Positions 33,705-46,089 of a stretch of 64,000 nt of DNA are shown in pieces (the first letter of the stretch is position 1; the number at the start of each line of letters is the position of its first letter). Origin of the DNA: Xanthostigma xanthostigma (taxonomy: Eukaryota > Arthropoda > Insecta > Raphidioptera > Raphidiidae); the NCBI GenBank assembly GCA_963575645.1, contig OY754471.1:36588401-36652400 (forward strand), read 5' to 3'. The notes under the pieces were generated by a model. The model worked only from the letters and a program-made list of their open reading frames with translations, did no database searches and was not told where the DNA came from. The position numbers and the translations under genes were made by a program.

Positions 33705-34700
33705 TTGTTGTCATTTGGATATTATCTTGCAAACCTTACTGCATTTTTTACATAATATGATGATGACTAAGTTGTGACATGTGATTCTTTTTTAAAGGTT
33801 TTATATTTTAATATCTTGTTAACGGCATAAATAAAATTTTTATACCTGTGTATATTTCTCACAAGAAGTAAGAAGATTGTTTATTTTAAATTAAGATAGA
33901 TATAGTATACGTAGCTAATTTGAATTTTATTTGATTTATTTAAAACTAACCAAAAACGTAGCATTTTTTATTACCTAATTGAAATTAATTATTTTTTCGA
34001 TTTCAAATTTTACGTTTAAAAATTAAATAGGTAATGTGACATATTATTTCATGTATTCATAAAAAATAGGGGCAATGCATTTAATAATCTAATGGCAAGT
34101 AGTCAAGTACATTATAACAAAAATTAGAAAAACAGAAAGTTATAAACACTCACCAAAAAATGTCTTCAAAACTTCACTGTAATCTTCAAACCAAAATTGT
34201 TTTCGAAAACTGATCACTACAATATTCGAAAAATATTATGATACACGTCTTATGTCATACAGCATTTTAAAATAGTAACAAAGCAACTTTTATTTCCACC
34301 GACGCCACACAACGAAAACTTTTAGTATCTACGTTTTTTTATGGAGCCATCAGTCAGATAAATGCACTAATATTATATTACAACAATGTGGTGAAATTTA
34401 CAATAATGAAACACAGTTCTAGTTTGTTCAACACTTTTTTTTTGTATTTAGACACAACAAAAATAAAATTTAATATTGTAACACGTGCTGTCAAACTTTT
34501 CCATTAACGCTGTTTTGTGAACAAGTGAACTGTTCTTTTGTTTAAGGTCGTCGTGGAACTGACATAAAAGTCATAGCCTATTACGCTAGGAACTATTTAT
34601 TATCATGAATAATCAGGAATTAAAATAATTATTAAAGATTGAGTAATACTAGCCACACAGACAGTATAACGCATCAATTTTTTTCCTTTGCATATAAAGG
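33705..34700. other. No gene recognised
   Basis: AT-rich; no supported ORF, exon or repeat. Confidence 0.4.
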
Positions 34701-35266
34701 TGGCACTTCACATGGCTATTTGTGTTCGCTATTGGGTGTTTGTTGTATTTGGTAAAATAATATGACGTTCAAGACAAACATGCAAATAGAGGCAAATACG
34801 ACCATCTACACATCGCAGTCAAATAGCAAACACACAAACATTTGGCAGCAGAACGCAAGGTTCAAAATTCCAGGAATTTTAGCACTATTTCATTGTCCCA
34901 ATTCATTTTCAATAGTAATTGTGCTCACAGCACATACACAAAAATACAGGTTCACGGCGCGTGCGCTTCTGAATATGACCATTGTGTGGACGGTTTATTT
35001 GCGTATTTGTCTATTTGACTCCTTTGATGTGCCTCGAAAAACCGACAAGCGCACGGTAACGCGTATTTGGTATTGGCCTTATTTGTCAAATAGGCAAATA
35101 AGGCCAACACTTTGTCAAATAGACCCTCCACACTTGGTAATTGTTTGCCAAATATGCCAAATACACAATTATTTTTTTTAATATATGGTTTATTGGCCTC
35201 TACATCCTCTGACATAATCAGCCATGTCAAAAATACACAAATACAAATAGCCATGTGAAGTGCCGG
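34701..35266 (-). mobile_element. TIR MITE, family B copy 2, inverted
   Basis: TGGCACTTCACATGGC at the left and GCCATGTGAAGTGCCGGCA at the right. Near-identical to 37263-37764 in reverse orientation, plus about 75 extra bases near the right end (35165-35235) not present in the others. The long ORFs in both strands are repeat shadows. Confidence 0.85.
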
Positions 35267-35635
35267 CATAATATTATACAAAGTTAACATCAAGACCTAA
35301 AAAAAATTTAACCTTAGAGTCACTTTACACAATTAGGTAGAATTAAATAGGTATAAACAGAGAAAAACATGTCACCGCGTTTTCATTCAGTATTTTAGTG
35401 TTTTTAATTTGATGTATATTTATGTATATGGTTCTAAAAATAAAGTAGGTGCCTATAGCAAAAACTTTATATGCTTTAAAATTTAATTATTATAACTCTA
35501 CACGACGTGTAAAGCCTTTGTCGCAAGTAAAACACGTGCTCTTAATAAAGTTAAAGATCTTACAAGCCCAAACATAATATATAGAGAATTTTTAATCATT
35601 TGTTATACATTATAAAGTTCTCGGTACTTTAGTTT

Positions 35636-35905
35636 TGAAGTGAAACTTCTTTAGGCGCGGTAGGCCAAATTGGTCTGGTTCTAAAAAATAAAACGCTTCC
35701 CCTTCTCCGACTTCGACCGGTAGTTGAAAGAATGGGAGAATCGCTTCTATATTCTCTCTGCCAAAGCGTCGTACGCATGCGCAATGAGTACCGTGTGTAT
35801 ACGTAGCGTTATTTCTAGCCACAATAACAAATTCCACATAACTGTTTTATAACCCTGAAATAATAAAATCGTCAACAAATGCTGGAACGTAAGAAGTTTC
35901 ACTTA
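35636..35905. mobile_element. TIR MITE, related to family D
   Basis: Ends TGAAGTGAAACTTCTTTAGG and GAAGTTTCACTT, a G-for-A variant of family D termini. About 270 bp. The interior is GC-rich and open on the minus strand for 75 codons (35610-35837), with no recognised domain. Confidence 0.65.
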
Positions 35906-35909
35906 AAGC

Positions 35910-36715
35910 ACGCGAGAGTTTCACGTATATTTTTTTTAGAATAATTAAAAGTTTCATAAGTCATACCAGTAGACATGTTAACCGCTCCTAGCAAATACCT
36001 ACATTAAACAAATTTTGTCGGTGCTGAAGTATATCTCTGGTAGACGCACGACAATTGAGGTTATTGACGCCTGTACGGATAGTATAACTCGGCCTTTATA
36101 GTACATATTTTAATGTATTTATTTTATGATATAATGACTATACATTTTCATTGTCAAATTACAAACTTTTACACGTTATGTAATTGATTTTGGATAAATA
36201 TATTTTTTGTTAATTGAATTAAAATTTTTTTTATAATTATTTGGTATACGATCATTGAAAGACAAGCAAACAGTTTGAAATCAAAACAAAGAAATCTACT
36301 GGATTTTGTTTCAGATATGAGGCTAAAAATTTCAAGTTTTACACCTAATTTACAAAAAAATATGAATAAAAAACTGTTCCACTCTTCTCATTAAAAACTA
36401 AAACTAATGAAATATCGTATGCATTTTATTTTTATGTCTAAATTATTGATAAGTTGTCGTCGATAGTTTACAGGAGAATTTCCAAGGAGTGTTAATATAA
36501 AGAAAATATTAATTATTAATGTCATATTTTAAAAACTCAAAACGTTTGTTTCATTTTTTCTTTTTGTAACGAAACTTTTCGTAGGGGTTCTCATTATACT
36601 AGTGACTAATTTTGAGAATCCGCGATATTGAGAAATTTTAAGAACACTGGCCTACATAGTAACAATAAAGATTCCAGTAGAAAACTATGCGTATCCACAT
36701 CCTAGGTAAGTTGAA
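35910..36715. other. No gene recognised
   Basis: AT-rich. Nothing supported. Confidence 0.4.
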
Positions 36716-36718
36716 CTT

Positions 36719-37231
36719 AAATGGCCCCGCACAAACCTCACGGGATTTTATTCTCGGTTAAATTGATGGGAAATAGTTTTATTTTATAGTTAAAAGGTCA
36801 CTAAGAAAAAGCGTCCATAGCATAGCCTAAAAACCAACAGATTTTTAGCTACAGATATGTTTATAGAGGTTTTAAATATAGGGACATCTATTGAATTCAC
36901 AATCTTAAAAAATGCTAAGCTCTAGAAATATGTTTTCGAGTGCGATGAATCCGAATATGATATTATTATTTTATACAGGGTGACACCTTCCAACATTACT
37001 TAGTTTTCGACTATTTTTCTATTTCTAAAAAAAGCACAAAAGTTGAACATGGAACATGTTTGTGAATTAAATGGAAAACCCTACCTATATCTAAAATCTC
37101 GCTAAACATATCTGTAGCTATGCGCCCATGGACACTTTTTTCTATTAGTGATCTTTAAACTATAAAATTAAACCTTTTGCGATTAATTTAACCGAGAATC
37201 AAATCACATAAGGTTTGTGCAGGGTTCTTTT
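36719..37231. mobile_element. TIR MITE, family I copy 2
   Basis: GGCCCCGCACAAACCT at the left and AGGTTTGTGCAGGGTTC at the right. It is collinear with 27020-27590 apart from a missing internal hairpin (the 27 kb copy has an extra AAAATGATCGAAAATGG stem). The family B copy follows about 30 bases downstream. Confidence 0.75.
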
Positions 37232-37262
37232 GCTCTTCACTTGGGACATACCTATTTTTATG

Positions 37263-37764
37263 CCAGCACTTCACATGGCTATTTGTATTTGTGTATTTGG
37301 CAAACAATTACCAAGTGTGGACAGTCTATTTGACAAAGTGTTGGCCTTATTTGCCTATTTGACAAATAAGGCCAATACCAAATACGCGTTACCGTACGCT
37401 TGTCGGGTTTTTGAGGCACATCAAAGGAGTCAAATAGGCAAATACTCAAATAAACCGTCCACATAATGACCATATTCAGAAGCGCACGCGCCGTGAACTT
37501 GTACGGACGTGTAGTATTTTTGTGTCTGTGCTGTGAGCGAGAACTGGAACAATTACTATTGAAAATGAATTGGGACAATGAAACAGTGCTAAAATTCCTG
37601 GAATTTTGACCCTTTGCTGCCAAATGTTTGTGTGTTTGTTATTTGACTGCCATGTGTGGATGGTCGTATTTGCCTCTATTTGCATGTTTGTTATGAACGT
37701 CATATATTTTGCCAAATACAACAAACACCCAATAGCGAACACAAATAGCCATGTGAAGTGCCAC
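37263..37764 (+). mobile_element. TIR MITE, family B copy 3
   Basis: CAGCACTTCACATGGC to GCCATGTGAAGTGCCACC. It is collinear with the 1 kb copy, including the internal palindrome. It is the best-preserved of the three. Confidence 0.85.
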
Positions 37765-37769
37765 CTTTG

Positions 37770-38225
37770 AATTCAAGCGGTGCAAATGGCCACAAAACAC
37801 AAGACTTTCATATCATCCTGTACAGTTTCATTGCAACGCGGCGCTATATGCGAGTGACTGTACTGCCCAATCAAATAAATCAAATCGTTTCTTTCAATAT
37901 ACAGAGTTTTCTGTTGTTATGCTATACAGAAGAAAAACTAAGTCATGAGAATAGAAGTGAACAGAGGAAAGAAAAAGCTCTTTCTGTACAACTTCAGAAA
38001 GTAATATATCACACAAGGAATCATTGTGAGCATTACTTATAATCCAGTTGCCAATTCACAACTGGAGGGCGTAACATTATGTGTCGCCAAACATCCTGTT
38101 TCGTCTCTCCAAGAGAGTGCCAACAGACCGAAATATGCTTGATTGAATCAGAATATCATTCGCATGACGCAAATCCTGAACCTCATCTCTCCTCAATTCG
38201 TATCTCTCAACATCACTTTCCAATA
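37770..38225. other. No gene recognised; coding-like patch
   Basis: 38079-38220 is open on the plus strand (starts MCRQTSCFVSPREC, later IESEYHSHDANPEPH). It has better amino-acid balance than the surrounding ORFs, but there is no family match and no clear splice border. Confidence 0.3.
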
Positions 38226-38870
38226 ATATTTCTATTCCAACCCACAAGTGGGGAATGGCACTAGTTTAGGTCAAAAATCACTTTTCAATTTTTTTTTCGT
38301 TTTGAGGTTCCCCGAATCCAAACAAACATATTTTTGGAAAAACTCCGTGCGTCTCTCTGTGAGGACGATTGAGCGGATTGAAATCAAATTCTGGGAGGAT
38401 GTTTGGTATTCAAATATGAAGATCCCTAATGTTTTTGGAGAAAATTGGCGCATGCGCAGAAGAGATGTATAAACGGTGTTTTGTAGATAATAATGGTATA
38501 CTTTTCATAATGACATATTATTCTATTTATTTTTTCAAGAAAGTTTTGTTAAACATTTTTTACTTAAACTTTATAGTTTCGGTTACATTTTTAAAATAAA
38601 AAAAAATTAGCTGTTCTATTGTTCTGTAGATCTGTGAGAAACAAATTAGTTAAGGATACTTTGATTAACTTTTAAATGACGTTGAACATACATAGGGAAC
38701 ATATAATATGTAGGTAACCATGCCAACGAATAGCAAATATCACAATACTAGCCGTTACCTGCGTCCTCGCACGCGATTTCATTATTATACTATATCAAAT
38801 GTTAATATTTTTGAATTTCGAAATTCGAATGGTCCCGTCGTCCAATTGGCTGGAATTTTTTAAAAATTTT
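38225..38870 (+). mobile_element. Family E repeat, copy 3
   Basis: TATTCCAACCCACAAGTGGG to the TTCGAATGGTCCCGTCGTCC block. Same order as the 12 kb copy with several short deletions, for example within AACACGATACAGG. No transposase. Confidence 0.8.
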
Positions 38871-39160
38871 ACTACAAATTCGACATTAACGGTTTTGCAT
38901 TTAGGCCGCAGATATATTATAGCAGCTTCACAATGGTAGTTACAGATACAGTGTGTCATCAATATGCAATAAGCATATTCGGGTATAGTACGTGAACATA
39001 AACATGCATAATATGTCCTCACATAAATAATCTAGACATGCCTATCTGAGTGGAATACATAATAGTTACAACCTGATGTAATTACTAGTCATTTGTGTGT
39101 ACGTTAACGCCGATAGGGTGAGACGGAGACCCGACGTCGCGCCGCTATAGTTTACTGTAT

Positions 39161-39755
39161 TGTTGCGACGACTATGGGTTCTGTAGATTCTTCTAGGCTC
39201 TAGCAACAACAACAATGGAAAACAGGTAGCCAAGTAAAAACCCGACCTTCTTGGAATTTCCTGGAGAATGCAATGCAGGTAAAGAAAGGTTCTTCTAGAA
39301 GATTCGATCAGGCCGGATCGAAGCTATAAAATGAGAGCGGATCGCTGGGTCAGTCAGTCAGTTGGTTAGTTGCAGCGCGTACTTACAGCAGTCAGACAAG
39401 CAACTGTGTGATATAAATTGTTCAGTGTCGGTACAGCAAGTTAGAAGTTAAATGAGCTGTGTAAACTATTGAGTGCAATTATATAAATCTGGTTCTACAC
39501 AAATAACTTTTTGTAAATAGACTAGTGTGCTGATAAACTTTGTTGTGTTTGTGTGTTGTAAATATTTTGTATACATAATTTAGTGACTCTATATTCTCTG
39601 TTATTTAGTCTTTTATTTTATTATTTGGAACTGTCGTTATTTTATTTCTGTTAAGTTAAAGAAGTACTCTTTCGTTTGTGTGATTAACTGTTTTGTTAAA
39701 TATTTATTATTGTAAATAAAAAATTTCCACTACGGACTGCAACAGTTTTGTTACA
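39161..39755 (+). mobile_element. Solo LTR of an LTR retrotransposon
   Basis: 595 bp with TGTTGCG...GTTACA ends and the 4 bp direct repeat GTAT on both sides (39157-39160 and 39756-39759). It has a TATAAA promoter signal with CAGTCAGTCAGTTGG downstream, and AATAAA near the 3' end. It is related over its whole length to the inverted copy at 4496-5144. No internal region. The matching target duplication and good preservation point to a fairly recent insertion that lost its interior by LTR-LTR recombination. Confidence 0.85.
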
Positions 39756-39981
39756 GTATCTACTACAGTGAAACCGCATAAAAAAGACACAGTTCTCAAA
39801 TACTTTTTGCATCAGGGGCGGTTGATTTTTAAGTGCACTACATTGCTAGTTGAAATGCCGAGACAAACTGTAATCATAATCAAATATAATAATCGGTTAA
39901 TTATGATTTATAGAATAAATAAGTCATAATAATTATTTCACCAAATCGACAGTCCGGTTCCGGCAAATCAATTTGCGTTTA

Positions 39982-40090
39982 GCCAGTGCCGGATTAACCT
40001 ATAAGCAAAGTAAGCAATTGCTTAGAGCATCACGTCTCAGGGGGCACCAAGAATCACAACTCAGAAATGAAAAGTACCTCACTAAACCGT
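39982..40090 (+). mobile_element. hAT-like terminal fragment
   Basis: GCCAGTGCCGGATTAACC followed by TATAAGCAAAGTAAGCAA resembles termini of hAT elements. The opposite end was not found, so this is a broken end. A related end, in the opposite orientation, is at about 60187. Confidence 0.5.
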
Positions 40091-40670
40091 ATCAATGTCA
40101 TGTTCTTAAAAATCTATGATATGTCTTTAGAAGTATAAAAGTTAAAAATAAATAATAATTTATTTTTGAAAATGAAAACGAAAGAAATATTATTTCTTTA
40201 AAGTTTTGAATCTTTTTTTCTGTTAAAATAATTTATTATTGGGGATTGTATTTTAAGTCGTAACTCGTGGGTATAAAAATCATTCGAATGATTTGGACAA
40301 CCTCTCGAGACATTTTAATAATCGAATAGTTCGACAAATTTCACTCGAAATATCCCATCTTTAATAGAAACTGGAAAAACATAATTTTCACGTTTTCTTT
40401 AATTTTGTCGTTTTGGTAATTTTTGCCGAAAAATGTTTTTGGTGATTTTTTTTACCCTCAACAGATGTTTTGATATTTCACGAAATATAGACTTTTTTAT
40501 AGCATACCTCTATATTTAATGAGCACACACCTAAAACATCATAAAATGGTCTTTACCTTTGGAAATTTCACAAACTTTAATAGGCGCGAGATGATTTTGG
40601 TTTTAAGCTTCAAAGCAATCGAAAATTAATTTTCTTGAGCGCAAGTATAACTCGAAAAAAATTCACGGCA
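40090..40670. other. No gene recognised
   Basis: AT-rich. Nothing supported. Confidence 0.4.
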
Positions 40671-40675
40671 CTACG

Positions 40676-40927
40676 TATAGCTACATATATAAAAATCTCG
40701 TGTCACAATTTCTCCAAATGTGGCTGCCTTGGTGCAACTTACGCTATAAGGATAGTTTTTTATTAAATATTTTGTACAAAATTTTGTGAAAAAAACTGTT
40801 TCAGTAACATGTAATGACATCTGATAGAATTTATTCAAAGCTATTAATTCAGACGCCGGGCCGCAAACGAAATACATTTTGCAAAATTATATCTATCGCA
40901 CCCGGATGAAACCGGGACGTGCTGCTA
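40676..40927 (+). mobile_element. Degenerate Helitron
   Basis: Starts near ATATATAAAAATCTCGTGTCAC. Its 3' region is GCAAACGAAATACATTTTGC, then CACCCGGATGAAACCGGGAC, then GTGCTGCTA. The 3' block matches the inverted Helitron end at 52999-53060 (CCGCAAACGAAATT...CCGGGACGAGCCGCTAG). The terminal CTAG is lost here. Confidence 0.6.
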
Positions 40928-40929
40928 TA

Positions 40930-41675
40930 TTATATAAATTTTAAAATCGTAAAGAAAAAATACATCATTATTTCAGATTTTACGACCACCCTGTTTATCA
41001 CAGTTAATCTAATTTGCATAATGCATGTGAGGTATGTACAGATGCCGTGTATTTTCACTGTTTACTAATAATCCAACTAGGACAATAATAACAGTCAATA
41101 ACAATAACAATTTTCACGAGACTAATTAAAAAGCTCATTTGAAATATTATGTTTGTACTCTGTAGGTACAAGAATATATTAATTATGCGCAGTGCTTTGT
41201 GTGCCGATGTTGACGTAAGCTTACTATTTCTGAATCCACTCTTCATTTTTGTGTGGCGCTTTATTATTTTTTAAAAATATTATGTATTTTATGAAAAATA
41301 TTATCTTAATATTTTTAAAAGATCAACAACGGCCAGGGTTATCCGGGAAAATGCATTCTTCGTACTTTTATTTATATTTTCAATAGTAAATTTTCAGCTG
41401 TTACTTGCATAATTTGGTAGCAGTGGGTCGTTCATGCAACGAAACCGTTAACTGTGTGATGTATAATGCAGAGAGCAACAAAGTAAACCTTATCACAACA
41501 GCTTGCATAAATGATTCTGCCATATCTTACAATGTGTTTTAGTATCACCCTAACGAAAAAATTTCTTCATCAGAAATATACATCTAGACCTACAGATAAA
41601 TACAATTGAAGTGTCTGTTTGTAATGTCAACATAACAGCTTTTTACTAAATGCATATGTAATTATATACGGTACT
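40930..41675. other. No gene recognised
   Basis: Nothing supported; the 41055-41246 minus-strand ORF has no domain. Confidence 0.35.
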
Positions 41676-41678
41676 TAT

Positions 41679-42390
41679 AATAATAATAATAATTTTATTA
41701 CTCCAAGAACATACTATAATGTATAGGAGAAGTCAAATCGTTGACAAAAAACATTTAAATAATATAAAATTTACATATTGAAAAAATCATTTAAAGAATA
41801 AAAGCAGCTATTACTCTAAAAAGCTCTAAGTTTCTTTTTAAAGTGATGAACGTTAGGTGCGTTTTTAATATCATCTGGGGTGGTGTTGAATATTTTACTA
41901 CAGCAGTACATAGGGCTTTTTTGATATAAAGTTAATTTTGGCGTATTAGACACTAAATTATGTGTGTCTTGTGAGGTACTGGTGATTATGTTCCGAAAAT
42001 AAATTATAGTTTTTCCAAACGAAGATGCCAGACTTATAAATGTAAATAGAAGGAACTGTCAACAGTTTATTATTTAATATTGAAGATGATCCTCAGTGCT
42101 TTCTTTTGTAAAATAAAAATTCTATCCGCATACGAAGAGTTACCCCACATTAGTATACCATAATTCATATGAGAATAGATGGACGCAAAATAATAAGTAC
42201 GGAGAGTTTGTCTGTCAACAATGGATGATAGTCTCCTGAGGGCAAAAATTGACCTTGATATTTTGTTGCTACAAATTTCAATATGATAGACCAATCGAGA
42301 TTTGAATTAATTGTTAAGCCTAAGAAACCAAAAGTGTCAGTATTATTAATAAGGTGATCATTGATGGCAATTGCCGGTTCGAAAACAATT
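41679..42390 (-). pseudogene. 5'-truncated LINE, reverse transcriptase C-terminus
   Basis: Read on the minus strand it encodes in turn FLGLTINSNLDWS and then, after a frameshift, SRSIFALRRLSSIVDRQTLR, HMNYGILMWGNSS and LQKKALRII. A further shifted frame downstream of 42070 gives LYQKSPMYCC and FKKKLRAF. These are the C-terminal motifs of the CR1/jockey-like reverse transcriptases (thumb region). The 3' end carries an ATT microsatellite tail at 41680-41698. The catalytic FADD-type segment is upstream of the preserved part and absent. At least two frameshifts, so dead. Neighbouring 42400-42560 has another repeat-like segment (CCGATTTTGACGAGG). Confidence 0.75.
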
Positions 42391-42394
42391 TTTA

Positions 42395-44755
42395 AAGTTT
42401 TTGTCTATCTGTTTGTTCCGGCTAATCTCTCCTAAACGAGTGGACCGATTTTGACGAGGTTTTCACTGCAGATAGCTAATGTTACAAGGAGTAACTGAGG
42501 CTATTAAAACTGTAATTCATCAAAATACATTTGTATTGAAAAAAAATGTCAATAATTAGATTTCACATTGTTCAACTAGATTGATCTGGTTCGTGTATGG
42601 TGTCGATTTCGTTTCGTTTGTTCAAAGTATCTATTGGCCAAAAGAGTTCTTTGCGTTTTGTTAATGATAGACAGCTTCGGTTTGGCCGGTCCAGTCCGGT
42701 ACGGATTTTTTTTAAGTCCAAGATTAACCTTGATGGTAGATGCAGCAGTTAAATCGTCAGAACCGAAACAACTCGATTCGTTGACGAACGATTAACAGTT
42801 TGGAAATTGAAGATTTAAAGGAAAGCTATCGTGACTATTCTATAGTCGTAAAAATAAAATGAATTGATTTATTTCAGAACCTGTGTTCTTAATCTAATTT
42901 TTAAGGTTTTGGATTAAAGTGGAACTTAATACCCTTTTCGATTTCTATTCTTTTGCTACAAAAAAATTTGACTTATTTTTTCACAGTGATCATTTTGGTA
43001 AAGTTTTTGGTTTTTTTCCTTTATTTATACCCAAATCTCACTATATGTACCCAAGTTTCTAAATGCACCTGAAGACCTTAAGTCTGTTTCTGGGGTCGGT
43101 ATTTTCTTAACGGTTTGAAATCGAAATTTTTCGAAGAAATGATTCTTCACAACATATAGCTATGTAATTTTCATGTTGCCAATTTAATGGAAAGCGAAAT
43201 TTTGGGTGTGGTAAATAGGTCTTAAGCCAGTTCATGCAAACAGACGGCCGTCATGCGTCCGGGTAGTTTGTTGCGAAAACAGGAGTGTGTCATAAATTTA
43301 TACGCAGAAGGGGCGCGGAAAGTCGGAATCTATTGAGTTTATCAAAATTGACCCGCTATATATTATTTATTACGTGTTATATAAATGTGGGCAATGTGCT
43401 GGTATCGGTTGGTATTTGAGATTAGACGAATGGAATATGTCGTACCTTTATCAAAGTTACCCGCGATACATCAATACACGTGGCATTTTAAATAGGTATG
43501 AAAGCGTACAGGATGATTTCGATAATTGGAACAAAATGTGTTGCAAATCACTATCAAATAAGTAACAATAAAATAATATTGTCAAACCCGTGATATAATT
43601 TTACTAGTGAATTTATAATATCATGATTGAAAAAGTTCCGTGCAGTTATAATTTCACTTATGGTCACCGAATTATTTATTCGGTTCATTCGTTCTTCAGG
43701 TAACTATTCTTCCGAATAAATAGCAATAATTCAATAATTATTTGCAGATATAATTCTATTGTATCCAAATTCTCGGATATTTCCTGAAAAAACAATAATG
43801 GCCGCCACATAGATCAAAAAATCTAACCTATAAACTTGGAGTATTATATCTACAGTTGCTCTTGTGAATTTATTTGTGATGTTTATTAACCTTTTGTGAA
43901 GTGTAGAGTGTAAAACATTAGTTAGTGGAAGTTTCGTGTGCAATTGGGTTAGGATAAAACATTATTTTTTTACACTAACGCCATCGCTTGGATCTTTAGG
44001 TGAACGTCAAAATATTCAATAAAGAGAGCAAGGAGTATAGTGCAGTGTATATTTATTCTTTAACTAGCTTTTCTACCTGATAATTTGCTTGGTGATTTAA
44101 AAGTAAATTTTATTTTAACGAATAAATAATTTGTTCCAAGATTAGTAACTTCTATTTTTAATAGTGTTCAGTAAATATGGGAATTTTTTTAGGGAAAAAT
44201 ACTGCTGAAAAATGGTAATATATACTTAAAAATGCGACTGATAACTTACCAAATATAAAAAAAAGTTTCTATTTTGCTCTCTGTTCCCGCAACCTCAGCT
44301 TTCTGTGATGAATGTGAAGTGGCGAGAAGAGAGAAACAAATAATTAATTATTTATTTATTTGAATCTGAACTTAAAATGTAAACTAGCTATGAAGCGTTC
44401 ATAAACAACCAAAAATTGTTAGCATGTGCTAAAAGCACAAAAAAATATGTATTTAAGGCAATAAAAACTTAAATTTCAAAAAATCTTTCTTTTTCTTGCA
44501 TTATATTTTATTTTTTCTTATTTATAAGATTAGATATACGTTATTTTCCTCAAAAAAAAGTTTGCAACCCTACACACAATATACATACAAAGAATTTTAT
44601 ATATATTAGTAAGTACGGATTATGGAATATTAGTGAATGGATAGACCTTTTTGAAAATTTGTCTGAACACCTACCGCACTAATATAGGGTTCAACCCACG
44701 CGTCGTTCGCCTGATCGGAATAAAATGTATATAATCACCGTGTAATTAAATGACA
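42395..44755. other. No gene recognised
   Basis: Mostly AT-rich. The plus-strand ORF at 43374-43565 (MLYKCGQCAGIGWYL...) has unusually rich Cys/Trp/Tyr content, but no family, no splice border and no second copy. Left as unassigned. Confidence 0.35.
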
Positions 44756-44760
44756 TCACA

Positions 44761-44838
44761 CCTCTGACGGTGTTTAGAGCTAAATGCGGTGCCCAGAGTT
44801 ACATAGGAAAGACTTGTCAACATTTGCACTGGACATAA
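44761..44838 (+). pseudogene. Penelope-type GIY-YIG endonuclease fragment
   Basis: The plus frame reads PLTVFRAKCGAQSYIGKTCQ then HLHW. This follows the start of the Penelope-like element endonuclease, where a C-rich VxYRxxC...SYIGxTxRHL segment holds the YIG motif. Only about 26 residues are preserved. A dispersed fossil. Confidence 0.5.
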
Positions 44839-45099
44839 TAATATAGTGTGCGTGTGGCCCCCACCTATTTGACTGTCCGCTGTACAGCAGTGGATCAACG
44901 TCTATAAAACTATGCGTGCCATAAATTTGTCGTCTGATCATTTTTCGCAGAACTGTCTAGAAATATTTATACATTTTATGAAATGTCCAATGTCGGACTC
45001 GCGCATCGAGGGTCCCGTTCCATAAGAAAAGGAATTTTATCATCCTATGACATTATAAAAAATACAAATAAATAAAGTATAGTATGCTGTATGCTATTG

Positions 45100-46082
45100 C
45101 AAGGCCGTAGCCAGGGGGAGGATTTGGGGGTTCAAACCCCCCCCGAAATGTTTTAGCCAATTCATCGTTTTATACATACTACTAAAATATTACAAGGCGT
45201 TGACTGTGATCTCGCAACGGCATGTGATCACGTCGACAACGTAATTACCGCTCTCAGTGAAATCAGACATCAAGCAGAGACACATTTCTCATTAATTTTT
45301 AAACGTACTGAAGATCAAGTAAGACTACTGAATGGCGACGACTTCAATATAGCGATGCCACGACGAGTGGGGTGCCAACAATACCGAAGCAATGTATCAG
45401 CTGACACTCCCGAGGAATATTACAGACGCACTTCATTTATCCCGGTTATTGACCATATTATTAATCATTTAAAAGAACGTTTTGTCAATCACAAGTCAGT
45501 GATAGGCTCGCTATCATTGCTGATGCCGCAGAAGTTTGCCGCCAGCACTAGCGACCTCCAAGGCGCTGTACAATTTTACAGCCCGCTTCTCTGCGACGCA
45601 ACAAGTTTTGAAGGGGAGTTATCGGTGTGGCGAGCGAAGTGGTCAAAAATAGTTGCTGCGGAATGGCCCAATACACCATTAGAAGCGCTGGACAGCTGTA
45701 ACGAAGTAATGTTTCCCATGATTCACAAGCTACTGTCAATACTCGTGACGTTACCTGTGTCGACGGCGATACCAGAGCGTACTTTTTCCTCGTTGAGGAG
45801 GCTAAAAACATTTTTGAGAAACAGCATGGGACAGTTACGACTGACTGGATTAGCCTTGATGAGCGTTCATCGTGATGTCGAGATCAGTCCAGAGATCGTT
45901 GTCACGCGCTTTATTTCTGGTGACAATCCGCGTCGGTTGCTTTTTAATTATTTTTTTTATTTATGTTAAATGATACCATAATACGCATATATTATAATTT
46001 TACATAAATAAAGTTGTTACTTATTGTCTCTGGTCCAGAGCTCGACCCCCCCCCCCGAAGTGAATTCCTGGCTACGGCCTTG
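45100..46082 (+). mobile_element. Internally deleted hAT element
   Basis: 983 bp with terminal inverted repeats CAAGGCCGTAGCCAGG and CCTGGCTACGGCCTTG. It is flanked by a perfect 8 bp duplication TGCTATTG (45092-45099 and 46083-46090), the hAT signature. It encloses the transposase remnant at 45190-45969, so most of the original coding region was lost by internal deletion. Well preserved ends suggest it is recent. Confidence 0.92.
45190..45969 (+). pseudogene. hAT transposase, C-terminal part
   Basis: Open frame without its own true start. The first ATG in frame is at 45355, giving 204 residues, but the frame is open upstream and reads LQGVDCDLATACDHVDNVIT and HQAETHFSLIFKR. The C-terminal hAT dimerisation region is clear: LLSILVTLPVSTAIPERTFS, then SLRRLKTFLRNSM, then RLTGLALMSVH. 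The middle EEYYRRTSFIPVIDHIINHL resembles ZMYM1/52 kDa-repressor-like hAT transposases. The N-terminal zinc finger and the first catalytic segments are absent. No frameshift in the retained part. The protein could act only as a dimerisation partner or not at all. Confidence 0.85.
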
Positions 46083-46089
46083 TGCTATT

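Noticed and set aside
34762-35293. Long ORFs on both strands over family B
   Set aside because: The same ORFs recur in all copies of the MITE and arise from its internal palindrome. They are not conserved in frame.
45548-45811. 87-codon minus-strand ORF
   Set aside because: Antisense shadow of the hAT transposase frame.
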